Position numbers and translations under genes: made by a program
Notes under the pieces: model-generated
What the model saw: only the letters and a program-made list of their open reading frames with translations
What the model was told of the DNA's origin: nothing
The model's database searches: none
Origin: Longimicrobiaceae bacterium
Lineage (GTDB): Bacteria; Gemmatimonadota; Gemmatimonadetes; Longimicrobiales; Longimicrobiaceae
Length of the DNA stretch: 64,000 nt
Assembly (NCBI GenBank): GCA_030447645.1
Contig: JAUJOM010000007.1
Coordinates: 50,310-114,309, forward strand
Direction of reading: 5' to 3'
Shown: positions 42,441 to 52,155 of the stretch, one piece after another
Position numbering within the stretch: position 1 is the first letter of the stretch
Layout of the letters: each line of letters starts with the position of its first letter

Positions 42441-45400
42441 TCACACGGCGGTAGCCACATCCCCGAGAGCGCGCACCGCGAGGGCGAATGCGGCCAGCGG
42501 GGGTGTGCCGGAGGCATCCAGCTCCTGCATGGTGGTGCGATATTCGTCTATTTCGCGCCCGCCGGTTCGTGCCAGCTCCGCCAGGCATTCGTAGGCGTCC
42601 TCCCCCTGTTCGCAGCGGGTGAGCACCTTGCGTGTGAGGGCTCGCTGGGCACGATCGATATCGTCCACCAGCGCCCGGGCGTGGCGCCGCTCCCACGGAT
42701 CGGCACCGACTGCCTCCACGATGCGCTCGCGGAGCGAGGCGGTACCGAAACGCTCTGCAGCCAGGTAGAAGGCATTTGCCGCCTCCAGGGCATCCGTGCT
42801 GTGCTCCCGTCCCACATACAGGATTTCGAGCAGTTCAGGCAGAAAGCGGAGGGTAATCAAGCGCTCCGCAAGGGCACGCTCCACCCCGGCGGTTACCAGC
42901 TCGGCAACCAGCTTGACAAAGGTTTCGCGGTCGGCGCCGTGGACCACCCGGCCGAAGTCCCCACGGACACGGGCGAAGCCGGTGCCCAGCTCTTCGGTCA
43001 GTGCCAGCGTGGACGCATCCGGAGCGATGTTGGCCAGCAGCCAGCCCGTCGTGCGCTCCAGCACCCGCGCCAGCCCCAGCACCCAGCGGTACACGGTTTC
43101 CGCCGGGAAGCGGGCCTCGGCCGCGTTCAATTCCGCACGGACCTCGTTGGCACGCGCGATGCGGCTCGCGATCAGCCAGGCACGCGCGACGCTTGCGATC
43201 GGGTGGCCGGTGTCGCGCGCGGTGCGATGGAGGAACGAGGCGCCCATCAGGTCCACCATGTCATTGACGAGCGCGGTGGTGATGATCTCCCTGCGCAGCC
43301 GATGCTCTTCCAGCCGCTCCGGACCGACAGCTTCCACCGCCGCGGCGGGGAAGTAGTGGACTAGGTAGGGGCGCGCGGCGGGGTCATCCGGAAGGGGGGA
43401 ACCCAGGATGTGCGCTTTTGCCTGCAGCTTGGCGTAAGCGAGTAGCACGCTCAACGTCGGGCGCGACAGGCCGATCCCTTCGGCGGCCCGCTCGTAAAGC
43501 GTATCCGAAGTTGGAAGTCCTTCGGCGCCGCGCTCCAGCATCCCGCTCCGTTCCAGTGCCGTGATCAGCGCCGCGAAGCGGTCGAGCAGGGAGCGGCTCC
43601 GATCCACGTCCAGCGATACGGCCAGCGATTGGCTGACGTTGTGGCGAAGCACCAGGGCGGACACGTCGTCCGTCATCGCTTCCAGCAGGCGATTGCGCTC
43701 CGGGAGCTCCATCCGTCCGGCGGCAACCTCGGGATTGAGCAGGATCTTGAGGTTCACCTCGTGGTCGGACATGTCCACTCCGGCGGAGTTGTCCAGCGCA
43801 TCCGTATTGATGCGGCCGCCCTCCAGCCAGAAGTGCATGCGGGCACGCTGCGTAAAGCCGAGGTTGCCACCCTCCCCCACCACCTGGCAGCGCAGCTCGT
43901 GCGAGTTCACTCGCACCGGGTCATTGGTGCTGTCGCCGACCTCGGCGTGGGTTTCGTCCACGTGCTTGACGTAGGTGCCGATCCCACCGTTCCAGAGCAG
44001 CTCGACCGGTGCCTTGAGCACCGCCCGGATCAGCGCTTCGCCGTCCAGCCTGCCATCGGCGTCCTCGATGCCCAGCGCCTGGCGCGCTTCGGGCGTGATC
44101 TCGATCTCCTTGGAGGTGCGGGGGACGATCATCCCGCCGGGGGACAGGAGTGCCCGGTCGTAGTCTTCCCACGAAGAGCGCGGCAACGCAAAGAGGCGCT
44201 CGCGCTCACGAAAGCTGATTTCGGGATCGGGGTTGGGATCAATGAAAATGTGCCGGTGGTCGAAAGCGGCTAGCAGCCGGATCTGCCGCGAAAGCAGCAT
44301 ACCGTTGCCGAAAACGTCGCCGCTCATGTCGCCGATGCCCGCGACCGTGAAGGGCTCGGTCTGGATGTCCTTGCCCATTTCGCGGAAGTGCCGCTTCACG
44401 CACTCCCACGCGCCGCGCGCGGTAATGCCTTCCCGCTTGTGGTCGTATCCCTGCGAGCCGCCGGAAGCAAAGGCGTCACCGAGCCAGAAGTTGTACTCGG
44501 CCGCCACCGCATTGGCCGTGTCGGACAGGTGCGCGGTCCCCTTGTCGGCGGCGACCACCAGGTAGGGATCGTCCCCGTCGTGGCGCACCACCCCGGGCGG
44601 CTGGACGACCCTTCCTTCCACCAGGTTGTCGGTGACGTCCAGCAGGCCGCGCATCAGCGTCTTGTACTGCTCGGCCGCTTCCGCCATCATGGCGTCGCGG
44701 TCATTGGGGAAAGCCTTTTTGGTGACGAACCCGCCCTTCGAGCCGGAGGGTACGATCACCGCGTTCTTGACCACCTGCGTGGTGACCAGCCCCAGGATTT
44801 CGGTGCGGAAGTCATCGTGCCGGTCCGACCAGCGGATGCCGCCGCGGGAAACGGAGGCACCGCGGAGATGGATGCCCTCCATGCGGGACGAATGGACGTA
44901 CACCTCGTACATCAACCGGCTCTTCTTCAGCTCCTCGACGTCGGCCGAGCGGATCTTGATGGAGATGTAGGGCACGCCCCCGCTCCGCATGGTGGGCCCC
45001 GCGCCACCATTCCGGAAGTAGTTGGTGCGCACCGTAGCCATGACCAGGTTCTGCAGGCGACGCAGTGCCCGGTCGTCGGCGAGCAGGCGCACGGACTCCA
45101 GCGCAGTAGCCAGCGCCCGACACAGCGCGTCCACGTCCCCCTGCCCGTCGGGGTCCAGGCGGGCGTGGAAGAGCTCGACCAGCAGGCGCGCCAGTTCCGG
45201 GTAGCGGCCCAGCGCGCGGGCAGCCTCCGAACGGCTGGCAACCGCGCCAATCTGTGCCGCGTACTTGGCGTAGGTGCGTAGCACATCCACCTCGCGCCAG
45301 CGGAGACCCGCGGCCAAGATCAGCACGTTGAACCCGTCGGACTCGGCGTCGTCCGCCCGCGCGGCGAGCAGTGCTTCGGCCAGTACGTCAGTGCATTCCG

Positions 45401-47291
45401 GTGGAATAGGCGCGCCGTTTTTACGCTGAACGGCGAAGCTGTACACCATGAATGGCGGCAATCCCGGGCCGGAGACCGCGGCTGGATTCACCTCGATGGT
45501 CCGCACCCCCGCGTCTTCCAGGATGGGCAGAAAGTCGGAAAGCACCAGTCGCTCTCCCTTCAGATACAGAGTAAGCGTCGAGGTCCCTTCCATCACGCCC
45601 TCGGAGAGGCGTAGCGCCACGTCCTGTCCCGTGGCTCGCATCCGCTCCATCTGCAGGAGGTCGTCGACCGCCACGGCCGGGGTCATCTGCGCCCGGTACT
45701 CGTCCGAAAAGGCCGGCCCGTAGAGGCGGGCAAGGCGCGCCCCTTCGGGCGTTCCGGTCTCGACGGCCAGGCGGTCGCGGAGTTCGTCGTCCCACGAGCG
45801 GATCCGCTGCTGGATTTCTCGCTCGATCACCCGGACATCGGCGGTGCTCACCGACTCCGCGGGAGCCAGCAGATAAAAGTGCAGGCGGGCGCGTTCGTGC
45901 TCGCCCATGGCGACTGAATAGTGCATGATGGTGCCCTGCAGGTGCCGCGTCAAAATGGCCTGCACCTGCTGGCGCAATTCTCCGCTGTAGCGCCCTCGGG
46001 GGAGTACCACCATGACGCTCGCACCCCGGCGGAGCGGATCAGCGCGCAGGGTCACCTTCACCGCGTCGGTGAACGTCAGCGCCAGCACCGTTTGCACCTC
46101 GGAACGCAGCTCGTCGGCCGACGCGGCGAACAACTCCTCCTTGGGGATGGAGTTGAAGATGGAGATGATCTCCTTGTAATCGTGGGTGCCCGGGCGCGCT
46201 TCGGACGCGGCGAGGATCCGCTCCAGCTTTGCGCCCAGGATGGGAACGTCGGCGGGGTGGGTGGCATGCGCCTTGGAGGTGAACAACCCCAGGAAGCGCT
46301 GCTCACCGACTACCTTGCCCGCATCGTCCAGCTTCTTCAATCCGACATAGTCCATGCGGGCACGACGGTGGACCGTGGCTTCGCTCTCCGCCTTGGCGAT
46401 TACCAGCACGCTCGCCGCATCCTCGGCCTGGTTGCGGATCGGCTCCGGCAGCGACCGTAGCGGAACCGGCTGTGCGTACCGGGAGGGGCGGTCTCCACGC
46501 AGAATCCCCAGCCCACTCCGCGTATCGACCATCAGGGCACGCTGGTCGCCCTCGCCGATCACGTCGTAGCCGCGGTACCCCAGAAAGACAAAGTTTTCGT
46601 CCTCGAGCCAGCGCAGGAATTCGGCGGCTTCCCGGTACTCTTCGGCACGCTCGGGATGGATGCGCACGTATCCCTCCACCCTGGCTGCCGCCTCCCGGAG
46701 CGCTTCGAGCATGGCGGCGAAGTCCGAAGTGGACGCCACCACGTCCGCCAACCGTCGCCGGATCTCCTCCTGGATCTGTGTCCGTCGCTCCGCGCTTTCG
46801 ATGCGTGAAACTTCGCAGTGGATGAGTGCTTCCAGATCGCCGTCAGCGGTCGGCTCTCCCACTTGCACGATCTCTCCGTTGGCTCCCCGCTCCACCCGGA
46901 ACACCGGGTACAGGAAGGCGAGAATGTCGATCTTTTCCTCGGCGAGCAGCTCCCGGATCGTATCCACGATGAAGGGCCGATCCCCGACCTCGACCCGGAT
47001 CACGGTGGCGTCGGCTTCCCACGCCATGGCGTCTTCTTCCGGGTCGGTCACTTCCACGTTGACCTGGGTAGGCCGGGAGCGCTCCAGGAAGCGGAAAGCG
47101 CTTTCCGTCACCGCCGCGAGCTGGTCCATGCGCCGCTCGGCAAGCAGAGCGCGCGGAACCTGCGCGAAGAACAGGCGCGCGAACTCACACAGCGGGGAGG
47201 CCTTTTCCTCGTGCGTGCGCACGAGAAATTCGCACAGCTCTTCCACCGAGGTCGCGGTCGTGTTCGGGAGCGTGTCAGTTGGGGTGCTCAT
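42441..47291 (-). CDS. gdhB: NAD-specific glutamate dehydrogenase, large (180 kDa class)
   Basis: A 1616-residue protein, the size of the L-180 class of NAD-dependent glutamate dehydrogenases that degrade glutamate to 2-oxoglutarate. The N-terminal 700 residues are the regulatory ACT/PAS-like region (TVIRVEVGDRPFIVDTIREL). The catalytic part has SSRMEGIHLRGASVSRGGIR, WSDRHDDFRTEILGLVTTQV, VKNAVIVPSGSKGGFV, DPYLVVAADKGTAHLSDTAN and GDMSGDVFGNGMLLS. The C-terminus is helical. I use ATG 47291 (MSTPTDT), five codons inside the open frame. It is one of the longest perfect frames in the window. Symbol by analogy to Streptomyces/Pseudomonas usage. Confidence 0.95.
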   Translation of the reverse strand: MSTPTDTLPNTTATSVEELCEFLVRTHEEKASPLCEFARLFFAQVPRALLAERRMDQLAAVTESAFRFLERSRPTQVNVEVTDPEEDAMAWEADATVIRVEVGDRPFIVDTIRELLAEEKIDILAFLYPVFRVERGANGEIVQVGEPTADGDLEALIHCEVSRIESAERRTQIQEEIRRRLADVVASTSDFAAMLEALREAAARVEGYVRIHPERAEEYREAAEFLRWLEDENFVFLGYRGYDVIGEGDQRALMVDTRSGLGILRGDRPSRYAQPVPLRSLPEPIRNQAEDAASVLVIAKAESEATVHRRARMDYVGLKKLDDAGKVVGEQRFLGLFTSKAHATHPADVPILGAKLERILAASEARPGTHDYKEIISIFNSIPKEELFAASADELRSEVQTVLALTFTDAVKVTLRADPLRRGASVMVVLPRGRYSGELRQQVQAILTRHLQGTIMHYSVAMGEHERARLHFYLLAPAESVSTADVRVIEREIQQRIRSWDDELRDRLAVETGTPEGARLARLYGPAFSDEYRAQMTPAVAVDDLLQMERMRATGQDVALRLSEGVMEGTSTLTLYLKGERLVLSDFLPILEDAGVRTIEVNPAAVSGPGLPPFMVYSFAVQRKNGAPIPPECTDVLAEALLAARADDAESDGFNVLILAAGLRWREVDVLRTYAKYAAQIGAVASRSEAARALGRYPELARLLVELFHARLDPDGQGDVDALCRALATALESVRLLADDRALRRLQNLVMATVRTNYFRNGGAGPTMRSGGVPYISIKIRSADVEELKKSRLMYEVYVHSSRMEGIHLRGASVSRGGIRWSDRHDDFRTEILGLVTTQVVKNAVIVPSGSKGGFVTKKAFPNDRDAMMAEAAEQYKTLMRGLLDVTDNLVEGRVVQPPGVVRHDGDDPYLVVAADKGTAHLSDTANAVAAEYNFWLGDAFASGGSQGYDHKREGITARGAWECVKRHFREMGKDIQTEPFTVAGIGDMSGDVFGNGMLLSRQIRLLAAFDHRHIFIDPNPDPEISFRERERLFALPRSSWEDYDRALLSPGGMIVPRTSKEIEITPEARQALGIEDADGRLDGEALIRAVLKAPVELLWNGGIGTYVKHVDETHAEVGDSTNDPVRVNSHELRCQVVGEGGNLGFTQRARMHFWLEGGRINTDALDNSAGVDMSDHEVNLKILLNPEVAAGRMELPERNRLLEAMTDDVSALVLRHNVSQSLAVSLDVDRSRSLLDRFAALITALERSGMLERGAEGLPTSDTLYERAAEGIGLSRPTLSVLLAYAKLQAKAHILGSPLPDDPAARPYLVHYFPAAAVEAVGPERLEEHRLRREIITTALVNDMVDLMGASFLHRTARDTGHPIASVARAWLIASRIARANEVRAELNAAEARFPAETVYRWVLGLARVLERTTGWLLANIAPDASTLALTEELGTGFARVRGDFGRVVHGADRETFVKLVAELVTAGVERALAERLITLRFLPELLEILYVGREHSTDALEAANAFYLAAERFGTASLRERIVEAVGADPWERRHARALVDDIDRAQRALTRKVLTRCEQGEDAYECLAELARTGGREIDEYRTTMQELDASGTPPLAAFALAVRALGDVATAV

Positions 47292-47379
47292 GGAGCGCCA
47301 GGGCAAAAAGGGTTCGAGCAGCTAGGGATCTGCCAATGTAATGCATCCCGCCTGCCATGGCACCCGCGGTTGCCGGTGC

Positions 47380-48579
47380 TCAGCCTCCCGCCAGCTGTCC
47401 CAGCATCCAGGCACAGCCGAGTCCCCCATAGATGCCCAGGATGTAGCCGGCAACGGCCATCAGCAGTCCCACGGGTGCCATGGCGGGGTGGTACACGCCC
47501 GCCACGATCGGCGCCGACGCCGCACCGCCCACGTTGGCCATACTCCCGGTGGCCACAAAGAAGAGCGGAGCCCGCAGCAGGCGCCCGACTCCGAAGAGCA
47601 CGAGCATGTGCACGAGGAGCCAGACCACGCCGGCCGCGAAAAACACCGGCGCTGAAAGTACGGCCCGGAGGTCGGCTTGCGCGCCGATCCCGGTGAGAAG
47701 CAGGTAGAGCGCCAGGTATCCCAGCCGGGATGCTCCCACCTCTTCCAGCTTGCGAACCGGGGTAAACGAAAGCAGGAGCCCGCCCGTGACCACGATCAGC
47801 ACCGTCCAGGTGGTGTTGCTGATGATCGTCGGGTCGCCCACCTTGGGCAGTCGCGCGCCCGCGGCCACGGCAAGCACGGCACCGGCGAAGCCGAGACCCA
47901 GGATGACGGCGGCATCGCGGATGTCGGTCGGGCGCCGGTTTGCCGCCATCTCCGCGAGTCGCTGGTTTGTCGCCTCAAGTGCCTCGGTTCGGGCGCCGAT
48001 CGCCCGGTCGTAGCGCCCCTGCCACGCGCTCAGGAAGAGCAGCACCGCCATCCAGCCGTAGCCCACCACCGTGTCCACCACGATGATCGGCCCCATGATG
48101 GAATCAGGCGTTCCCACGCTCTCCGCGATCGCCACCAGGTTCGCGGTACCCCCGATCCAGCTCCCCGAAAGTGCTGCCAGGCCCTTCCAGGATTCGGGGG
48201 GAAGCCACTGTCCAAAGATCAGGAATGCCACCGGCCCGCCCAGCACGATCCCCAGCGTTCCCGCCAGCATCATCAGGAGCGCCATCCTCCCGAGCTTGAA
48301 AATGGCGGCGACATCCACCGTGATCATGAGCAGGAGCAGCGCCACCGGCAGCAGGTAGCGGGTCATCCAGTCGTACACCGGGGAAGCCGGCGGAATGACG
48401 CCGAAGGTGGTGGAAAGTGTGGGGATGAAGTAGGCGTAGAGGACCGGCGGGGTGATATCGAAGAGCCTGCGAAGGCGCGGGAGCCCGCTCACCCAGAAGA
48501 TGAGGCCGAGCACACCCGCCAGATAGGCGAAGAGGGCCATTGGCTCGATCAGCAGCGCGGCACTGGCTTGCTCGTTCAT
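47380..48579 (-). CDS. DUF819 family membrane protein (YjcL-like)
   Basis: A 399-residue protein with about eleven spans of the DUF819 family: GVLGLIFWVSGLPRLRRLFD, RYLLPVALLLLMITVDVAAI, LSGSWIGGTANLVAIAESVG, ISNTTWTVLIVVTGGLLLSF and ATGSMANVGGAASAPIVAGV. The paired GGTANL and GGAASAP elements in the two halves indicate an inverted-repeat transporter fold, reminiscent of sodium-coupled carriers. Substrate unknown. ATG 48579 overlaps the upstream stop as ATGA, fixing the start. Confidence 0.92.
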   Translation of the reverse strand: MNEQASAALLIEPMALFAYLAGVLGLIFWVSGLPRLRRLFDITPPVLYAYFIPTLSTTFGVIPPASPVYDWMTRYLLPVALLLLMITVDVAAIFKLGRMALLMMLAGTLGIVLGGPVAFLIFGQWLPPESWKGLAALSGSWIGGTANLVAIAESVGTPDSIMGPIIVVDTVVGYGWMAVLLFLSAWQGRYDRAIGARTEALEATNQRLAEMAANRRPTDIRDAAVILGLGFAGAVLAVAAGARLPKVGDPTIISNTTWTVLIVVTGGLLLSFTPVRKLEEVGASRLGYLALYLLLTGIGAQADLRAVLSAPVFFAAGVVWLLVHMLVLFGVGRLLRAPLFFVATGSMANVGGAASAPIVAGVYHPAMAPVGLLMAVAGYILGIYGGLGCAWMLGQLAGG

Positions 48580-49541
48580 TCTCCATCCCCTTTTCGGATT
48601 GGGCGCCTCTCCTCCACCACCTGCACGGCACCGCTGGCGGGCTGGATTCCGCCTCCATAACGATCCGCCCATACCCGGGTGAACTCCGCGCCGAGCAGCA
48701 AAATCATGGAGGAGTAGTACACCCAGATCAGGATGACCGCCAGTGAGCCCGCCGCCCCGTAGGCATCACCCGGGTCGGTACCTCCCAGATACAACCCCAG
48801 CAACAGCTTGCCCAGCATGAAAAGGAGCGCCGTGATCAACGCACCGATCCGGACATCCCTCCAGGCAATCTCGGCGTCGGGAATCACCTTGAACATCGCG
48901 GCGAAGAGAAGCGCGAAGATGCCGAAGGACACAACAAGGCTGATCGCCTGCAGCAGCACCTTCGACAGCTCTCCCATCTGCCTCGCCAGGAGATCCCCGA
49001 AGGCGACCAGCGCGGCGCTGAGTACCAGGGAAACCAGCAGCAGGAAGGCGATCACCAGCACCAGGCCAAAGGAGAATACCCGCTTCACGAGAAAGTTCCT
49101 GATCGTGCCTCGCGCGGGATCCGGCTCCACGGACCAGGCCCGGTTGAGCGCCGCCTGCAGCTCGGCGAACGCGGTGGTCGCACCGAAGGCGAGGGCAACG
49201 AATCCCACCAGCGTGGCGATGGACAAACGGGTGCCGGGCTGATCGGCGCGCTGGAGGATGACCTGCACCTGCTCCGCACCCGATGTTCCAATAAGACTGC
49301 GAATCTGTTCCAGGATCGCGCCGCTGACATCCTGTGGGTCCAGAAAGGTACCCAGGAGCATCAGGAGAAGAAACAGGAGCGGCGGCAGGGAAAAGAAGGT
49401 GTAGTACGAGATCGCCGCCGCCATGCTCGGGCAGCGATCATTAAAGAACTCGTTCCCGGTGTCCCACACGAACCGAAAGGCTTCCTTCTTATGCATCTTC
49501 GTGCCGTCCGGGCGGCTGTGGTGAATAGACGGGTCGTTCAT
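48576..49541 (-). CDS. YihY/BrkB family membrane protein
   Basis: A 321-residue membrane protein of the YihY/UPF0761 (formerly RNase BN) family with six spans. Family motifs include CPSMAAAISYYTFFSLPPLL near the N-terminus, FGATTAFAELQAALNRAWSV, FAAMFKVIPDAEIAWRDVRI and the C-terminal AYGAAGSLAVILIWVYYSSM followed by ILLLGAEFTRVWADRYG. Its role is not established. I take ATG 49541; the internal Met of MHKKEAFRF is an alternative. It is coupled to the DUF819 gene and divergent from modA. Confidence 0.93.
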   Translation of the reverse strand: MNDPSIHHSRPDGTKMHKKEAFRFVWDTGNEFFNDRCPSMAAAISYYTFFSLPPLLFLLLMLLGTFLDPQDVSGAILEQIRSLIGTSGAEQVQVILQRADQPGTRLSIATLVGFVALAFGATTAFAELQAALNRAWSVEPDPARGTIRNFLVKRVFSFGLVLVIAFLLLVSLVLSAALVAFGDLLARQMGELSKVLLQAISLVVSFGIFALLFAAMFKVIPDAEIAWRDVRIGALITALLFMLGKLLLGLYLGGTDPGDAYGAAGSLAVILIWVYYSSMILLLGAEFTRVWADRYGGGIQPASGAVQVVEERRPIRKGDGE

Positions 49542-49627
49542 CGGCCCGACGGTGCTGGGTCAGGTATCGTAGCACCTGCCTGTCAGGATAGCCACGCACC
49601 CTCGTGCCCGCTATGATTCCGGGGCCT

Positions 49628-50410
49628 ATGCCGAGAATGCGCTGTGTTGTGCCCGGAATCGTGCTTGCCCTGCTGGTGCTGGCGCACGGGTGTGGCTCGC
49701 GCCCGGACGATGCCGCACCCACCCCGGTTCGGGTGGCGGTCGCGGCCAACCTGCGAGATGCGTTCGGGGAGATCGTTGCCCGGTTCAGAAAAGAGCATGC
49801 TACGGTTGCCGTGCAGCCGGTCTATACCGCCTCCGGAAGCGCCTTTCAGCAGATTCGAGAGGGGGCACCCTTTGACCTTTTTCTATCCGCGGACACCCGG
49901 TTCCCGAAGGCCCTGGAGGCGGAGGGGCGAGTCGCACCCGGCACCCGGCGGGTGTATGCCCGCGGCCGGCTCACGCTCTGGTTTTCGGAGCGTGCTCCGC
50001 CGGATGCGCGGGGCATGGCTGCCCTTCGCGACCCACGGATCCGCCGGGTTGCAGTCGCCACCCCCGAAACCGCGCCGTATGGCCGGGCGGCATTGGAGGC
50101 GCTGGCGGCGGCGGGACTGGAGGCCGTCATGCGCCCCAAGCTGGTCTTCGGACAGGACGTGGGGCAAACCGCGCAGATCGCGCTCGCGGGTGCGGACGCG
50201 GCGTTTCTCCCGCTCTCCTACATGCGCACACCCGCGTTTCGCGCTCGCGGGCACGCGGTTGTCATAGATCCCGCGAGCCATGCACCGCTCGATCAGGCAT
50301 ACGTGATCGTGCGGGGACGCGAAAGTCCCGGAGCCCGGCTGCTGTACGACTTTCTTCGCTTGCAGCCCGCGCGTGAGATCCTGCAGCGCTACGGGTACGA
50401 GGTACCATGA
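49628..50410 (+). CDS. modA: molybdate-binding lipoprotein ModA
   Basis: A 260-residue periplasmic binding protein: lipoprotein signal MPRMRCVVPGIVLALLVLAH followed by Cys, then the ModA domain RVAVAANLRDAFGEIVARFR, QPVYTASGSAFQQIREGAPF, DLFLSADTRFPKALEAEGRV, VATPETAPYGRAALEALAAA and GADAAFLPLSYM. It captures molybdate (or tungstate) for ModBC. The ATG at 49628 gives a proper signal; other in-frame starts lie at 49613 and 49637. It overlaps modB as ATGA. Confidence 0.93.
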   Translation: MPRMRCVVPGIVLALLVLAHGCGSRPDDAAPTPVRVAVAANLRDAFGEIVARFRKEHATVAVQPVYTASGSAFQQIREGAPFDLFLSADTRFPKALEAEGRVAPGTRRVYARGRLTLWFSERAPPDARGMAALRDPRIRRVAVATPETAPYGRAALEALAAAGLEAVMRPKLVFGQDVGQTAQIALAGADAAFLPLSYMRTPAFRARGHAVVIDPASHAPLDQAYVIVRGRESPGARLLYDFLRLQPAREILQRYGYEVP

Positions 50411-51060
50411 TCACGCCTATTCTGCTGACGCTCAAGCTGGCCTTCTGGACGAGTGTGTGCCTGGCACTGCTGGGAGTGCCGCTTGCCTGGGTCATCACCC
50501 GGCATGCGTTCTGGGGGAAGCGGGTGGTTGAAACGCTCCTCCTCCTGCCACTGGTCCTGCCGCCGACGGTGCTCGGCTTTTACCTGCTGCTCTTCTTCGG
50601 CGACAACGGGCCCCTGGTCCGCTACGTCGGGCTGCGCTGGGCTTTTCGCTTCGAGGGTATCCTGGTCGGCTCGTTCCTGTTCAACCTCCCCTTCGCGCTC
50701 GCGGCGTACCGCGAAACGTTTCGTGGGTTGAACGAGGATCTCCTGCAGACGGCTCGTACTCTGGGCGCATCGCGGTCCCGGATCTGGCGGGAAGTGATTC
50801 TGCCGCTCTGCTGGCCCGGGCTCATGGCCGGAACGCTGCTGGTGTTCGCCCATACGCTGGGTGAGTTCGGGGTGGTGCTCATGATCGGGGCGAGCATTCC
50901 CGGCGAAACCCAGGTGGTGAGCATCTACCTCTTCGAGCTGGTGCAGGCGCTCCGGCTGGCGGAGGCGCACCGTCTGTCGCTGCTGATGGTGGTGCTTTCC
51001 TTTACGCTGCTCTACCTGCTGCGGGTGCTGGAGACACGGTGGAGATCCACTACCGGCTGA
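50407..51060 (+). CDS. modB: molybdate ABC transporter permease ModB
   Basis: A 217-residue permease with five spans. Typical features are LLLPLVLPPTVLGFYLLLFF, YRETFRGLNEDLLQTARTLG and the EAA loop GASRSRIWREVILPLCWPGL, then FAHTLGEFGVVLMIGASIPG with the ModB-specific HTLGEFGVVLM. It forms the molybdate channel. ATG overlaps modA; its last codons overlap the modC start. Confidence 0.96.
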   Translation: MITPILLTLKLAFWTSVCLALLGVPLAWVITRHAFWGKRVVETLLLLPLVLPPTVLGFYLLLFFGDNGPLVRYVGLRWAFRFEGILVGSFLFNLPFALAAYRETFRGLNEDLLQTARTLGASRSRIWREVILPLCWPGLMAGTLLVFAHTLGEFGVVLMIGASIPGETQVVSIYLFELVQALRLAEAHRLSLLMVVLSFTLLYLLRVLETRWRSTTG

Positions 51061-52056
51061 CACACCCGATCGCGCTGGAAGCTCGCTTCCGGATCGAGGG
51101 GCTGACGGTGCTCTTCGGGCCGAGCGGCGCGGGCAAGACAACCCTGCTCAAGGTGATCGCCGGTCTGCTACCGGCGGAAGGCTCCCCCTTCGAAGGGGTC
51201 CCGGTCGAGCGCCGCCCCGTCGGATACATGCCGCAGCACTACGCACTTTTTCCGCACCTGACGGCGCTGGGAAACGTCGCGTTCCCGCTCGCCCAGCTGC
51301 AACGTGCGCCGCGCGATGCCCGCGCGATGGAGCTGCTGCGGCGCATGGGAATCGCCCAGCTCGCCGCCCGGTATCCCCGGGAGCTGTCCGGAGGGGAGCA
51401 GCAGCGGTCGCTCTTGCCCGGGCCCTCGCACGCGATCCGGAGCTCCTGCTGCTCGATGAGCCAACCAGCGCCCTGGACGTGCCGACCCGCGAAGAGATCG
51501 CGGAAGAATTGTTGAAGCTGATCGAAACGCTGGGCATCCCCGCGCTGGTGGTGACGCACGACCCGCTGCTCGCGCAGCTCAGCCAGCGGCTTGTGGTCAT
51601 GATGGATGGGAGTGTAATTCAGCACGGGGCCGCCGACGAAGTGTTCCAGCGCCCCGCATCCGTGCAGGTGGCCCGCCTGGTGGGATTTCGCAACCTGTTT
51701 TCCGGCACCGTCCGGGAGATCTCGCCCCCTGGCTCTGCCTGGCAACGCCGCTGGGCTCCGTTCTCGCACCGGCACCGGAATGGGTCCGAGCGGGGGAGGA
51801 GGTGTGGTGGGGAATCCGCCCGGAGCACGTCCGCGTGCTCGCACCAGGGGGCATGGACCAGCCCAACCGGTTTGCTGCCACGACTACTCGCCTCCCCAGG
51901 ATGTGGCACCGCGTGCGGCTCCAAATGGAAGTTCCTGCCCCCCGCGACATACACATCGAAGCGCTTTCCCTCGCGCGCGAGGATACGCAGGGCGCTTTCC
52001 GAGTGGCTGTCGCTCTGCCGCCCCACCACGTCCACCTCATGCCTGGGCGCCCATAA
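51039..52056 (+). pseudogene. modC: molybdate ABC transporter ATP-binding protein ModC, frameshifted
   Basis: Starts at GTG 51039 with VLFGPSGAGKTTLLKVIAGL (Walker A), VGYMPQHYALFPHLTALGNV (Q-loop) and YPRELSGGEQQR (signature). A frameshift near 51410 precedes LARALARDPELLLLDEPTSA (Walker B) and ALVVTHDPLLAQLSQRL, and another near 51720 precedes WWGIRPEHVRVLAPGG and the accessory C-terminal domain ending HHVHLMPGRP. Restored it would be about 340 residues. Without both corrections the ATPase is split, and molybdate import would fail. Confidence 0.9.
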
Positions 52057-52087
52057 CCCGAAGGTGCGACGGTGGGAGAAAAGCTCC

Positions 52088-52137
52088 TTGCGGCGGGGTG
52101 TGCCACGTTGTATGATGCGGTTGAGAATCGTTCTCAA
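52088..52137 (+). promoter_or_regulatory. promoter with Fur-like palindrome before the TonB receptor
   Basis: TTGCGG (52088-52093) and TATGAT (52111-52116) stand 17 bases apart. Directly after, at the transcription start region, lies the perfect palindrome TTGAGAA-TCG-TTCTCAA (52121-52137), close in style to Fur/iron-responsive boxes of siderophore receptors. Confidence 0.65.
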
Positions 52138-52155
52138 ACTTTACCCGAACTGGTT

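Noticed and set aside
42288..43364. Rightward open frame opposite the GDH C-terminus
   Set aside because: Antisense to an intact 1616-residue protein; no motif of its own.
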